Counted from the first letter of the stretch, positions 29,116 to 37,954 are shown. The stretch: 64,000 nt of DNA from Lachnospira sp. UBA4346 (GCA_002394205.1 DGTC01000024.1:32339-96338); one strand, 5' to 3'. The notes: a model not told the origin generated them from the sequence alone. Program-made: numbers and translations.

Positions 29116-29538
29116 TTATAAATCCTGTGCCTGAATATGCGCTAAGAGTGCCTGACATCCCTCTAAAATCTCACGATAAGTCGTATCAAAATCACCGGAA
29201 TACCATGGATCTGCAATGTCAGCAGGCTTTCCTGTAAATTCTAACAATCGGCTCACTTTGCCTTGTGTGTCATCTCCAATAATACGCTCTAAGTTGCGGA
29301 TATTGTAGCGTTCCATCACGACAAGGTAATCAAATGTATCATAATCCTCCTTCGTTACCTGTCTTGCAGTCTTCCCATCGGTGTGCAATCCAACGGATGC
29401 TAACACCTTTCTTGCCGGCGGATACACCGGATTACCAATCTCCTCCCTGCTCGTCGCAGCGGATTCTATATAAATTCTGTCTTCTAAATGTGCCTTGCTT
29501 ACAAGGTCTTTCATAATAAATTCTGCCATAGGACTGCG
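29116..29538 (-). pseudogene. Host LMW protein tyrosine phosphatase, 3' part cut by the element
   Basis: This is the host gene from the arginine of the P-loop to its stop. It retains CRSPMAEFIM, the middle ATSREEIGNPVYPPAR, the IGDD region and the catalytic-acid loop DIADPWYSG. Its first 14 or so codons are 15 kb away at 44571-44529. Fused to the element end, an ATG at 29565 gives MYSLIGKVCRSPMAEF in place of a normal CHGNICRSP loop, so the nucleophilic Cys becomes Leu. Any product would be inactive. Removal of the element restores an intact frame. Confidence 0.92.
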
Positions 29539-31198
29539 ACATACTTTCCCTATCAAACTGTACAAAATCTCCCTCCCTCTCTCCCTCGATCTCTGGAGGA
29601 CTTATTATCATTTCTGCCTTTCCTCCCTCTATAAACAGGAAAGCTCCAGCTACTCTATCAAGTGTAACACAAGCATCTCCATTAGCACAAACTATTATTT
29701 GCTTAATATGATCCGCTAAGAATTTTACCTTATTCTCCTCTAGCTGTGCCTCATCTGCAAAAAGGAGCTCGATCTCTTGATCTATGTTTCTTATAGTCTC
29801 ATCAATATCCTTAATATCTGGATTTTCCTCTACAGGAGCTAGGAGGATCCGCTTATCTGCTATGAGCTTATCTATCTCCTCTCTCTTAGCCTTAAACTCA
29901 TCCTTGCCTATGAGATCCTCTGTATAAGCATCCAGTAGCTTAGCTCTTTTACTCTCCAGCTTATCTATCTCCGCCTCTATTTTCTCGTTATCATTAGGAG
30001 TAGTAAGCTGTTTCTTTAGATCCTCCAGCCACTTAACAGTATTTCTCTTTAAGAGCGTTTTACTGTACTCTATTGTGCTGTAATCTAGGTACCGATCCGC
30101 TAAGGATACAAGGTAATTATTTAGCTTTACTCCAGATATGGTAGCTGGCTCCTTACAAGCCATTTCTCCTCTACCCATCTTCCCACTACAGTACCATTGA
30201 TGGTAAGTACCAGAGGTGTTTTTAGAGGTATGTTTCCAGAGTACCTTACCACAACACGCACATACCATTTTACCACTAAGAGGATCTGTGCCCATCCGCT
30301 TACCTCTAGGCTTTTTGTTTCCCTCGTTTCTGTGGCTCTGGATCTCATTGTTTACCGCATCCCATACCTCTGGGCTTACTATTGGCTCGTGATCGTCTTT
30401 CACTATTACCCACTCCTCCTCATCTTTTTGTATGATTTCCTTTGTCTTAAAATCCCTGTGGTGCCTATTGAGAATTACCCAGCCTTTGTGCATCTCATTT
30501 TTAATAACTCTCCCTATAACTTCCTCTGTAAAGAGCTTGCCCTTTTTGTTTCTATATCCCAGCTCATTCATACGGTTTCTAACCTTACGGAGGCTATGGA
30601 GCTCCAGATACAGCTCATACATAGTTCTAACGATCTCCGCCTCCTCAGGTACTATTACCCAGCGTTTATCCTTTATTGTATATCCGTAGGTTTGACCGTT
30701 TCCCATAGCATTTACACGCTCCCCTCTCTTAGCTTGCTCTATCCTCCTCTTATTTGAGTTATTGAGTTTTTTACTAAGATCTTTTGAGTATTGTGCCGCC
30801 AACATAGCCCTAATGCCTGTAATGAGCTCATCCTCATCTGGTTGATAAAACTTATTTTCAAGATAAAAATATAGCTTTATCTTTGATCTAACGATTTTAT
30901 CCTCAAACTTATACCACTCAAAAGTATTACGCTGTAGTCGATCCTGTGATTTCACTACAAGAATATCAAACTTATCGTTTTCTATATCCTCCAGTAACCG
31001 CTGGTACTCGTTTCTCCGCTTTGTAGTAGTTCCGCTCTTTCCCTCATCTACATATCCGTCTACAAGCTTCCATCCCATAGAGTCTATAATATCCTTATTC
31101 TCCTGTACCTGTTTCTCTAAGGCGTTGAGCTGTTTCTCCTCCTCTGTGGATACTCTAGCGTAAAATACCGCCCTATCTAAAGCCTCCGCCTGTGCCAT
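29432..31198 (-). CDS. Large serine integrase of the mobile element
   Basis: It integrates and excises the 15-kb element. The N-terminal resolvase domain has the nucleophile Ser17 in AVFYARVSTEEE and the DGYVDEGKSGTTTKRRNEYQRLL region. A Recombinase domain, a zinc ribbon (VCACCGKVLW and YCSGKMGRGEMAC) and a long coiled coil (about 400-500) follow. The ATG at 31198 has AGGAGG upstream. The attL core falls at codon 553: as integrated the protein has 588 residues, the last 35 read from host DNA out of frame. In the circle it would instead end YFATQTVQNNTLEIRIAI at 571 residues, with its TAA touching the ribosome site of the element phosphatase. Confidence 0.93.
   Translation of the reverse strand: MAQAEALDRAVFYARVSTEEEKQLNALEKQVQENKDIIDSMGWKLVDGYVDEGKSGTTTKRRNEYQRLLEDIENDKFDILVVKSQDRLQRNTFEWYKFEDKIVRSKIKLYFYLENKFYQPDEDELITGIRAMLAAQYSKDLSKKLNNSNKRRIEQAKRGERVNAMGNGQTYGYTIKDKRWVIVPEEAEIVRTMYELYLELHSLRKVRNRMNELGYRNKKGKLFTEEVIGRVIKNEMHKGWVILNRHHRDFKTKEIIQKDEEEWVIVKDDHEPIVSPEVWDAVNNEIQSHRNEGNKKPRGKRMGTDPLSGKMVCACCGKVLWKHTSKNTSGTYHQWYCSGKMGRGEMACKEPATISGVKLNNYLVSLADRYLDYSTIEYSKTLLKRNTVKWLEDLKKQLTTPNDNEKIEAEIDKLESKRAKLLDAYTEDLIGKDEFKAKREEIDKLIADKRILLAPVEENPDIKDIDETIRNIDQEIELLFADEAQLEENKVKFLADHIKQIIVCANGDACVTLDRVAGAFLFIEGGKAEMIISPPEIEGEREGDFVQFDRESMSQSYGRIYYERPCKQGTFRRQNLYRIRCDEQGGDW
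29539..29568 (-). other. attL, left attachment site
   Basis: Minus strand: an outer arm ATTTTGTACAGTTTG (29568-29554), 12 bp, then the central TG (29541-29540). Host phosphatase sequence begins after the shared TGT. It pairs with attR to give a symmetric attP. Confidence 0.9.
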
Positions 31199-31317
31199 AT
31201 CCTTTACCTCCTGTGTGATCCTGTTTTTATCGCCTCTCTTTTGAGGCTTATATATCTTTATCACAGAAAGTTTTAGAATTTAGATAACCCCTATATAATT
31301 TTATACACCCCTTAACT

Positions 31318-31351
31318 AAAAAAGAGGGCTAAGGATCCGCTCCCTAGCCCT
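31318..31351 (-). terminator. Terminator before the integrase gene
   Basis: Arms AGGGCTAGG and TTAGCCCT, followed on the minus strand by TTTTTT at 31323-31318. It separates the 93-residue gene from the integrase. Confidence 0.75.
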
Positions 31352-31453
31352 GTCTATCTCTTATAGATACCCCCTGTGAGCTAGTAGGAGCCCCATACAG
31401 CCACTTTACTATATTATCCTTACACTTTATTGTATAGGTGCCCCTATATCCCT

Positions 31454-31735
31454 TTATGAGGCTCCTAGTGCTTTCTCTACTTGATAGAAAACATCATCCT
31501 CTCTCGTAGTTGCTGGTAATGTGGTTTCTCCCTCTATCTCAAAGCCCTCTATAGGATTACCTACAGGCTCGTATAAGGTGCCCCCAGCATCTAGGAAAAA
31601 TAGAATTTCTGGATCCCTTATAACCTGTGTACCATCCTCTAAGGTGTATACCTCTACCCACGCTCCTACCCCAGCGTTCTCCTCCCATTGGTGTAAGCAT
31701 ACCTGTACTGTTTGCTGTTTGATGATCTTTAGCAT
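31454..31735 (-). CDS. Hypothetical element protein, 93 residues
   Basis: Not recognised. It is soluble and mildly acidic, with a beta-rich look (VQVCLHQWEENAGVGAWVEVYTLEDGTQVIRDPEILFFLDAGG). GGAGG precedes the ATG. It overlaps the 3' end of a possible 41-residue gene by 7 bases and is followed by a terminator. Confidence 0.65.
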   Translation of the reverse strand: MLKIIKQQTVQVCLHQWEENAGVGAWVEVYTLEDGTQVIRDPEILFFLDAGGTLYEPVGNPIEGFEIEGETTLPATTREDDVFYQVEKALGAS

Positions 31736-31854
31736 ATTACCGCCTCCCTAATACTCTGATAGATCCGCTGGATCGTGTGCTTTATCCCAGCTCTCTCTCT
31801 AAAACTCTTAAGCTCCGCCTGTAAGCTCTCTGGTACTGGAGATAGCTCTACCAG
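31729..31854 (-). CDS. Possible 41-residue element protein with a CTG start
   Basis: The frame ends ERAGIKHTIQRIYQSIREAVIC and overlaps the next start codon, as in coupled phage genes. No ATG, GTG or TTG is available downstream of an upstream stop; the only codon spaced correctly from a perfect AGGAGG is CTG at 31854. It could be a real small gene with a rare start or the remnant of a longer one. Confidence 0.35.
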   Translation of the reverse strand: MVELSPVPESLQAELKSFRERAGIKHTIQRIYQSIREAVIC

Positions 31855-31915
31855 CTTTCCCTCCTGTACCCTAACTTAATCACATTATACACCCATTCTT
31901 TCACTTTATGGCAAT

Positions 31916-31965
31916 AAAAAAGGAGGAGGGCTACCGTCTGCACTAAGCGAAACAGTAACCCTCCT
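31916..31965 (-). terminator. Terminator at the end of the phage-like gene run
   Basis: AGGAGGGTTAC pairs with GTAGCCCTCCT across a 20-base loop, followed by TTTTTT on the minus strand. It lies 80 bp past the 127-residue gene. Confidence 0.8.
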
Positions 31966-32044
31966 AAAGAATGGCTTAACAAGCAAAAGCTAAGCCTATA
32001 TAAGACCTCCAGCCCCTCCCTAAGGAGTTGCTATTATCCAAAAT

Positions 32045-32428
32045 TTAACGCTGTGTAAGCATCTGGGAGTACTTTCTATCCCAATCACTCATATTACTCT
32101 CTGTGGATCCATCTATTTTAATTTGAGGCTCCTCTGGCTCCTTACAGCTAAGCTCCTTTATCCCCAGATCTGGATGATCCTCTATATACTGTCTCATCCT
32201 ACGGATATCCTCCCATCCCCTCAGCGTAAGAGAGTTAGGTGGATAAGAGTATTTACTACTAAACCTGTAAACAATCACTTGACTACCTACAATATGAGGC
32301 TTAACCTTATTGATCTCTAGCTCAATACCAGCGTTATAAACATCTGCATATACAGGCTCCGTAATAAACACATTATAATAAGGCTCTGGAGCTATGAAAA
32401 TAGCCTCTGGCTCTAAAAGATTCCTCAT
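32045..32428 (-). CDS. Hypothetical phage-like protein, 127 residues
   Basis: Not recognised. Its N-terminal half is beta-rich (FIAPEPYYNVFITEPVYADVYNAG) and its middle has LTLRGWEDIRRMRQYIEDHP, a pattern similar to short segments in two other proteins of this run (YSTADPEEIKILRAW, YTPKNEEELQLLREY). The start overlaps the stop of the upstream gene (TAATG), so translation is coupled. It is the last gene before the terminator. Confidence 0.7.
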   Translation of the reverse strand: MRNLLEPEAIFIAPEPYYNVFITEPVYADVYNAGIELEINKVKPHIVGSQVIVYRFSSKYSYPPNSLTLRGWEDIRRMRQYIEDHPDLGIKELSCKEPEEPQIKIDGSTESNMSDWDRKYSQMLTQR

Positions 32429-33000
32429 TATCGCTTAAATACCTCTCCCTCTGAAATCTTAGTACTGTTACAATTTCTACAGTGAATTACCCACGCTCTA
32501 AGGATCTTGATTTCCTCTGGATCCGCTGTACTGTACTGGTTCTGGTTTGCACCTTGATTAAATCTAAAGGTGGTACCCTCTGCATCCGATCTTCCCATAT
32601 ACATAGCTGGAGTGATTACCGCTAAAGGCTCCCTAGCGGTAAATGTAATAGCCCCCTCTGGCTTTTCTGGTACAATTTCCTTACCAGCCTCATCCAGTTC
32701 CACAATAAAGGTATCGTTTCTACTCTGGATATAAGCTCTTATAGCATCAATCACAACCTTTTTATCCGTTGTAAACTCATTATGCTCTGCTCCCTCAATA
32801 AACTTATAACTATTACAGATCATCTCCCAATCTGGGAGCTTTTTGATTTCCTCTAGCTTATCTCCAGTTACAGCCAGCTTTTCCTTGCCTAAAGTCTCGC
32901 TATAATGAAATGGGCTCGGCATATTTGCACACTCTGGAAAAAGTACGCAGTGACCTAATGAAAAATACTTCTGTCTCGCTCTAAATGTTACTTTACTCAT
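32428..33000 (-). CDS. Hypothetical phage-like protein with two related segments, 190 residues
   Basis: Not assigned to a family. Two parts of the protein share a Thr-Asp-x-x-x-(I/V)-x-x-(I/L)-R pattern: EFTTDKKVVIDAIRAYIQS at about 75-93 and YSTADPEEIKILRAWVIHC at about 156-174, each after a beta-rich stretch. This suggests an internal duplication of a small domain. AGGAGG precedes the ATG. Position within the structural run suggests a virion or particle protein, but this is inference. Confidence 0.7.
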   Translation of the reverse strand: MSKVTFRARQKYFSLGHCVLFPECANMPSPFHYSETLGKEKLAVTGDKLEEIKKLPDWEMICNSYKFIEGAEHNEFTTDKKVVIDAIRAYIQSRNDTFIVELDEAGKEIVPEKPEGAITFTAREPLAVITPAMYMGRSDAEGTTFRFNQGANQNQYSTADPEEIKILRAWVIHCRNCNSTKISEGEVFKR

Positions 33001-33013
33001 TGTTATATCCTCC

Positions 33014-33367
33014 TTAAAATACCCTTGGTTTCTTATTGTCTCTTACTCTGCTACCAGCCACTAACCAGAGATACTCTTTAATCTCCAGTAGTGCCTCCTG
33101 TGCCTCTTTTAGGTGCTTTCCACCTTGCTCCAGCTTATTCTCCTGTACTAGGATCCTCTGGAGATCTTTGTTATAGGCTGTCTTACTCACATAATAGGCT
33201 CCCACTGCCTCTGATCCTCTATATGTCTGTTTGTACTCCCACGCTAAAGCGGATACTCTGGCTACGATCTGGAGATTAAGAGGAGCATCTCCGCCTAAGG
33301 ATACTAACCTCATACGATTTTTATAAAATTTTCTCTCCAGTTCCGCCTCTCTCTTTCCGAATACCAT
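33014..33367 (-). CDS. Hypothetical helical phage-like protein, 117 residues
   Basis: Not recognised. It is predicted to be mostly helical and basic (KREAELERKFYKNRMRLVSL, LEQGGKHLKEAQEALLEIKEYL). AGGAGG precedes the ATG, and it is 13 bases upstream of the 190-residue gene. A chaperone or assembly role next to the tail-like genes is possible. Confidence 0.65.
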   Translation of the reverse strand: MVFGKREAELERKFYKNRMRLVSLGGDAPLNLQIVARVSALAWEYKQTYRGSEAVGAYYVSKTAYNKDLQRILVQENKLEQGGKHLKEAQEALLEIKEYLWLVAGSRVRDNKKPRVF

Positions 33368-33380
33368 AATATTATCCTCC

Positions 33381-33866
33381 TTACAGGTTTCCTCCCTCTA
33401 CTTCTCTAGCTGTTTGGAGCATAAAACTCTCAACAGCTCTCTGTAATGAGGGCTTGGCATCTGCAAATCCTTTTTCCATATAATAGACACCCGGTATATA
33501 TCTCTCACTAAGCATTATATATTTTCCGTCTTTTGATGTTTTATACTGTTTCTTTTTACCTCCAGCCGATAAAAAAGCAACTGGTAAAAAACGTCTGTGC
33601 TGTATATGACCATCGTTTACAAACAAGGCATAATTGAGATTAGATCCTACCTCTATATAGTCCTGTGGGATCCCATCGCCAAAAACCTTAATACTATATG
33701 CCAAAGTAGAAGTATCTGCTGGTACATGGGGAATTATTTTAGATTGGTATATCGTGCCCATACGCTTAAGAAGCTCCGCTTTTTTCTGATCCCAGCGATC
33801 TACTACCTTTGCAAAGTTTTCTACAAATTCCTCCCAGCCCTCTACTGTAAATCCACTATCAGCCAT
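33381..33866 (-). CDS. HK97-gp10-like tail-completion protein
   Basis: It has the layout of HK97 gp10/tail-completion proteins: an N-terminal helix (WEEFVENFAKVVDRWDQKKAELLKRM), the HVPADTSTLAYSIKV segment, VGSNLNYALFVNDGH and a C-terminal helix (ASLQRAVESFML-type). In tailed phages this protein joins the head-tail connector to the tail tube. Here it overlaps the upstream 112-residue gene by 8 bases and lies downstream of the tape-measure gene, the reverse of the usual order. Confidence 0.75.
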   Translation of the reverse strand: MADSGFTVEGWEEFVENFAKVVDRWDQKKAELLKRMGTIYQSKIIPHVPADTSTLAYSIKVFGDGIPQDYIEVGSNLNYALFVNDGHIQHRRFLPVAFLSAGGKKKQYKTSKDGKYIMLSERYIPGVYYMEKGFADAKPSLQRAVESFMLQTAREVEGGNL

Positions 33867-34197
33867 TTCTACCGCCTCCAGTATCCTTATACTTTTCCTG
33901 TATCTCCTTGTGGTACTTGAAATACCTTACAGATCCATCTCCTCCGTTAAAATTCTTAATTTCCTCTGGGGTGAGGTTAAGATCAAAACTAAGAGTACTG
34001 TAGGCAGGGATAATCTGTACTGTAAAGCCCTTTTCCTCCGCCTGTATGATTACTACTCGATCATTACATACAATAGCTTTAGGTACTCCCTGTAGGATCT
34101 CTACGCCCTGTCTTTGCATCTCATCCAACATCCTCTTAATTCTGGTGTATTCCATATCGCTAGGCTTACTAATGCCTAATACTTTTCCAAAATTCAT
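33859..34197 (-). CDS. Hypothetical phage-like protein, 112 residues
   Basis: Not recognised. It has an N-terminal amphipathic helix (YTRIKRMLDEMQRQGVEIL) and a beta-rich core (KAIVCNDRVVIIQAEEKGFTVQIIP), with a basic C-terminus. GGAGG precedes the ATG. It lies between the tape-measure gene and the gp10-like gene and overlaps the latter. Confidence 0.65.
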   Translation of the reverse strand: MNFGKVLGISKPSDMEYTRIKRMLDEMQRQGVEILQGVPKAIVCNDRVVIIQAEEKGFTVQIIPAYSTLSFDLNLTPEEIKNFNGGDGSVRYFKYHKEIQEKYKDTGGGRNG

Positions 34198-34251
34198 AAG
34201 ATCATATCCTCCTAAAGGGTGGAGAGGCTGTTACACCTCTCCGCCTCATTT

Positions 34252-37074
34252 TTAAGTTAAGTTAGGTACCAGCTTTCTCATACGCTTTACGAAACGCTCC
34301 GCCATTTCATCGGCTACCGTATCCATATCTCCCATATTGTTAATATCTCCGAAAGAGTTATTCATAGTGAGAGTGATTACAGTATCCTTAGGAGCTCCTC
34401 CGCTACTCTCCTGTACAGTTGTTACAGGGGTAGGCGTATCCTTTGCCATAGAGCTACCTACAGGCTTAAGAGCATTACTAAGGCTTACGCCTCTTGTGCT
34501 CATGCTCCGCTCGTACTGATCGGCTTGGTTTCTCGTGAGTACCTTTTCTCCAGCGTGTAATACCGCTGGGTAGTTGTCATACGGTACACGATCCTTACCA
34601 TAAGCAAATCCTAAAGCTCCAGCAATACCGCTACCTACATCTCCGATAAAGCCAGTAACCTTACTTACAGCGTTTCCCACTGTCTCTAAGCCCTTAGCAA
34701 TACCGTTAAAGATGCCCTCCAGTACGCCCCATACTCCAGATACGATACTCTGGATCGTAGGGAATACCTTTTCTACACAGGTAAGTAAAGCATCAAAGAT
34801 ACCTATAGCCAGATCCATAATAGGAGAGATAATATCCCACGCTGTACTAAACACGCTGGCTATGATCGTTACAGCACTCTCCACGATAGGAGCTACTGTC
34901 TCTACAATACCCTGTAATAATCCCATATGAGAGGTTACTACCCCTACGATCTGGGCTACCTTATCGCCTAATCCTTGGAAAATAGTCTCTACTACTGGGA
35001 AGATCGTACCCACCACATTAGAAAATGTCTGGATAATCGTTTGCACTATCGGCATAGCACTCTGGATCAATCCAGAAAAAGCGGATATGATCGGTATAAT
35101 AGCGTTAAGTGCCATTGAGATAGTATTGTAAATTACTGGATATACCGCCTGTATCACAGATCCTAACATCATTGTAAGATTGCTTACTATCGGCATTACC
35201 GCTACAAATACATTACCTAAGCTCTGGATCATACCTAAGATAGATGGCATTACCGCCCCTATCGTTGTGGCTAAGGTGCCTATGATCGTTTCTACTACAG
35301 GTAGAGCACTCTGTACCGCCTTTACTAAGGTATCAAATACTCCTCCAGCATTTCCAAAAGCCCCCTCAAAGGCTCCGCTAATTACTGGTGCTAATCTCTC
35401 AAACATTCCTCCGATATCTGTAACTACAGGCTCTAAAGATGTTACAAGAGCCTCTATAGCCCCCTTTGCACCGCCCACCGCTGTAGAGATTACACTCTTT
35501 ATAGTGCCAAACACAGAAATAATACCTTTTCCATCTCCTACCAGTTTAGATACCCAATCTACAGCCTTACCAAATCCCTCCGCTACGGAATTTCCAAACT
35601 CCATAAATTTAGGAGCCAGATTATCCACAACTGTTACCATCTTCTCTAAGAGTGGCTTAGATTTTTCCAGCATAGATCTACCTGTATCCTGTAGGTAAGA
35701 TCCTAATTTACCCTTGATTGTAGACACTAAACCAGCACCAGAGGTAGCCAGCTTTTGAGCACCGCCCTCAAAGTAAGGAGCTATTTGATCGTTAATGATA
35801 TTTCCAACACCGCCAGCATTTTTAATATCATCCTGTGAGATCTTGAAACCAAACTCTTTCATTCTTTCGGTTTCTCCTGTAGAGAGTGCTTTAATTGCCC
35901 CCATAGCATCCTCTAGGGATTTTTGAGGGTTAAGTGCCGCCATATCCTCCGCAATCTTTAGGTATTTCTTAGCTTGCTCAATATCTCCGCCAGTAGTGTT
36001 AATAGCTGTAGTACCAGCACTAATTACCTCATTGGTAGTAAACGGAGTAAAGTTTGCATTTTCTCTAAGGGATTTAATGTAATCATCTGACATACTTTTA
36101 ATAGTTGCCTCATCTGCTCCCTTATTGTTAATGCCTATAAAGTGGTTAATAGATATCTCCTGTTGCTCTAGCATAGATCCACTAGATAGAGCCTCTTTCA
36201 TAAGATATCCAGCCCCAGCTCCAGCAAGCCCTACTACTACGGTTACGCCCTTAGCCAGTTTTTTTATAATTCCTCCTATAGATCCTAAGACATTAGAGGC
36301 TTGATCCTTTACCGAAACAAGAGGCTTAACTGTCATATTGTGCAATCTCTTAAGATTGTCCTTAATCGGCTCTATCGCCTTTGTTGCCAGATCCTTTACA
36401 GCTACTACAGGCTTAACAATCGTCTTACCTACCAGCTTTAGGCTATTTCTTAGCTTACTTACTATTGGTGTAGCCTTATCCTTGAGGGCTATAAAAGGCT
36501 TTGCTGTCATTTTTCCCAGCGTTGCTATTCCTACACGGATCTTATTGATCCCAGCGGTAGCATTATCCTTTAATCGGATCGCTGTATAAAATGCCTTTGA
36601 GCCTAGCCCTCCTAATGTGTTCTTAATCTTTGAGATACCTTGGGTAGCCATATCCCTTATCCTCACGATAGGGGTATATGTTGTAGCAATATCCTTAAGT
36701 CTCTGCTTAATTTTGCTGTACTCTGAATGGGTACGATCCTTAAGACTAATAATAGGGGAGGCTACTGTTTTCTTTGCTTCTCTAATTCTCTCTAAGATTT
36801 CCTCCAGCTTTTTAGTAGCCTCATCCTGTACCTCTGCCTTTGTAAGAGCTCTCTGCTGGGATAAATCCTCTACAGTTTTCTTAATATTGGCTACAATTCC
36901 TGTAGCGTTATCCTTTGCTGTAATCGTAGGACTAGCCTTAGCTTTTCCCAGCTCCTTTACGCTGGCATTAGAGCGGTTTATCTGTTCGGTAAAATCTCTC
37001 TGGGCTTTAAGGTTTTTCTGCATTGTGGCATACATGCCATCTTTCAGAGTAAGCCTTGCTCCAAACTCCATCAT
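34252..37074 (-). CDS. Phage tape-measure protein with 29-residue N-terminal repeats
   Basis: A 940-residue tail-length ruler. Residues of about 55-285 contain eight repeats of 29 residues (one of 28), each opening with a K-D-x-A-T type motif (KDNAT, KDKAT, KDLAT). A hydrophobic segment at about 295-315 (VTVVVGLAGAGAGYLM) follows, then a long alanine/valine-rich helical region with several hydrophobic stretches. The C-terminus has YGKDRVPYDNYPAVLHAGEKVLT, the hallmark of many Firmicutes tape-measure proteins. AGGAGG precedes the ATG. No major tail protein is recognisable upstream. Confidence 0.85.
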   Translation of the reverse strand: MMEFGARLTLKDGMYATMQKNLKAQRDFTEQINRSNASVKELGKAKASPTITAKDNATGIVANIKKTVEDLSQQRALTKAEVQDEATKKLEEILERIREAKKTVASPIISLKDRTHSEYSKIKQRLKDIATTYTPIVRIRDMATQGISKIKNTLGGLGSKAFYTAIRLKDNATAGINKIRVGIATLGKMTAKPFIALKDKATPIVSKLRNSLKLVGKTIVKPVVAVKDLATKAIEPIKDNLKRLHNMTVKPLVSVKDQASNVLGSIGGIIKKLAKGVTVVVGLAGAGAGYLMKEALSSGSMLEQQEISINHFIGINNKGADEATIKSMSDDYIKSLRENANFTPFTTNEVISAGTTAINTTGGDIEQAKKYLKIAEDMAALNPQKSLEDAMGAIKALSTGETERMKEFGFKISQDDIKNAGGVGNIINDQIAPYFEGGAQKLATSGAGLVSTIKGKLGSYLQDTGRSMLEKSKPLLEKMVTVVDNLAPKFMEFGNSVAEGFGKAVDWVSKLVGDGKGIISVFGTIKSVISTAVGGAKGAIEALVTSLEPVVTDIGGMFERLAPVISGAFEGAFGNAGGVFDTLVKAVQSALPVVETIIGTLATTIGAVMPSILGMIQSLGNVFVAVMPIVSNLTMMLGSVIQAVYPVIYNTISMALNAIIPIISAFSGLIQSAMPIVQTIIQTFSNVVGTIFPVVETIFQGLGDKVAQIVGVVTSHMGLLQGIVETVAPIVESAVTIIASVFSTAWDIISPIMDLAIGIFDALLTCVEKVFPTIQSIVSGVWGVLEGIFNGIAKGLETVGNAVSKVTGFIGDVGSGIAGALGFAYGKDRVPYDNYPAVLHAGEKVLTRNQADQYERSMSTRGVSLSNALKPVGSSMAKDTPTPVTTVQESSGGAPKDTVITLTMNNSFGDINNMGDMDTVADEMAERFVKRMRKLVPNLT

Positions 37075-37107
37075 ATCTCATCCACCTCCTTTACTTTGAA
37101 TATTATT

Positions 37108-37135
37108 AAAGGGGCTAAGCACCACGCCTAACCCC
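37108..37135 (-). terminator. Hairpin upstream of the tape-measure gene
   Basis: Arms GGGGTTAGGC and GCTTAGCCCC with a 5-base loop, followed by TTTAATAATATT on the minus strand. It may be a weak terminator or attenuator between the HTH gene and the tape-measure gene. Confidence 0.5.
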
Positions 37136-37223
37136 TATTTCCCCATGACAAAATCGCCTCTTTTTGAGTTATCCGCCCATCTCTGGGCTCTTTGGCGTTC
37201 CTGTATGGCTTACTTACATTTTG

Positions 37224-37239
37224 TGTAATTCATATTACA
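37224..37239. promoter_or_regulatory. Perfect 16-bp dyad upstream of the tape-measure gene
   Basis: TGTAATTC followed by ATATTACA: arms TGTAAT and ATTACA with 4 bases between. It is in the AT-rich 247-bp gap before the tape-measure gene and could be an operator. Confidence 0.4.
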
Positions 37240-37321
37240 ATTTTTACATTTTCTAACAGTTTTCCCTCTGTATCCTATCTTGGAGAAATTGCATTAAAAT
37301 ACTTAAAATTTCATTGCTCCC

Positions 37322-37603
37322 TTATACCTCATTTCCCTCTGCATTTCTTATCTTTCTAGGTACTCTATCACTATGGAGATTTATTACAGATCTGTTAGTA
37401 AAATATATTCCTACTCTGGATCCTTTTTTCTTATACTGAAATTCCAGCTTTCCCTCCGCCTTGTATCGCCTTAGTGTTCTTTCTGATACTCCTAAGTAAT
37501 TCTGGGCGGTTTTGAAACTCCACCATCTTAGAGGAGTTTTATTACAGGGATACTCCATCATTTGAAATAGATCCTCTATAGGGATCTTAGGTAACTTATC
37601 CAT
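37322..37603 (-). CDS. Excisionase-like HTH protein
   Basis: A 93-residue winged-HTH protein of the MerR/excisionase type: the motif WWSFKTAQNYLGVSERTLRRYKAEGKLEFQYKKKGSRVGIYF is kept in the middle, with the usual 'helix, turn, recognition helix, wing' order. GGAGGG precedes the ATG. It may serve as recombination directionality factor or regulate the tape-measure gene downstream. Confidence 0.75.
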   Translation of the reverse strand: MDKLPKIPIEDLFQMMEYPCNKTPLRWWSFKTAQNYLGVSERTLRRYKAEGKLEFQYKKKGSRVGIYFTNRSVINLHSDRVPRKIRNAEGNEV

Positions 37604-37629
37604 CTTTCCGCCCTCCGCTGTTTTTCTTC

Positions 37630-37941
37630 TTACATTCTAAGGAGGCTGTAAAACTCATGAAGCTCTCTATCCGCCTTTTCCTTTTCTTCCTTTGCACGTA
37701 TCCGCTCCTCCGCCTCCTGTACTTCTTTATCCCAGAGCTCATCACTTTTCCGCTTAAGCTCCTCTGGTAGCATTACCTCCGATATGATAAAGCTCTTACT
37801 TGTACGCTTTGCATATTCTCTAAGGAGCTGTAGCTCCTCCTCATTCTTAGGCGTATAAGTACATTCTTTACTAAACTCGATAAAATACCCTCGTATAGGA
37901 GCTATCTGTAAATAAGGCTCATAACTGTAAAATACAGGCAT
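37630..37941 (-). CDS. Hypothetical phage-like protein, 103 residues
   Basis: Not recognised. A beta-rich N-terminus (FYSYEPYLQIAPIRGYFIEF) is followed by YTPKNEEELQLLREYAK, the pattern shared with the 190-residue protein, and a highly charged helical C-terminus. GGAGGTG precedes the ATG. It lies 13 bases after the 219-residue gene. Confidence 0.65.
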   Translation of the reverse strand: MPVFYSYEPYLQIAPIRGYFIEFSKECTYTPKNEEELQLLREYAKRTSKSFIISEVMLPEELKRKSDELWDKEVQEAEERIRAKEEKEKADRELHEFYSLLRM

Positions 37942-37954
37942 ACCAGCACCTCCA

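Noticed and set aside
35180..35698. Long plus-strand frames inside the tape-measure gene
   Set aside because: They lie antisense to a convincing protein, have no ribosome sites and mirror its repeats.
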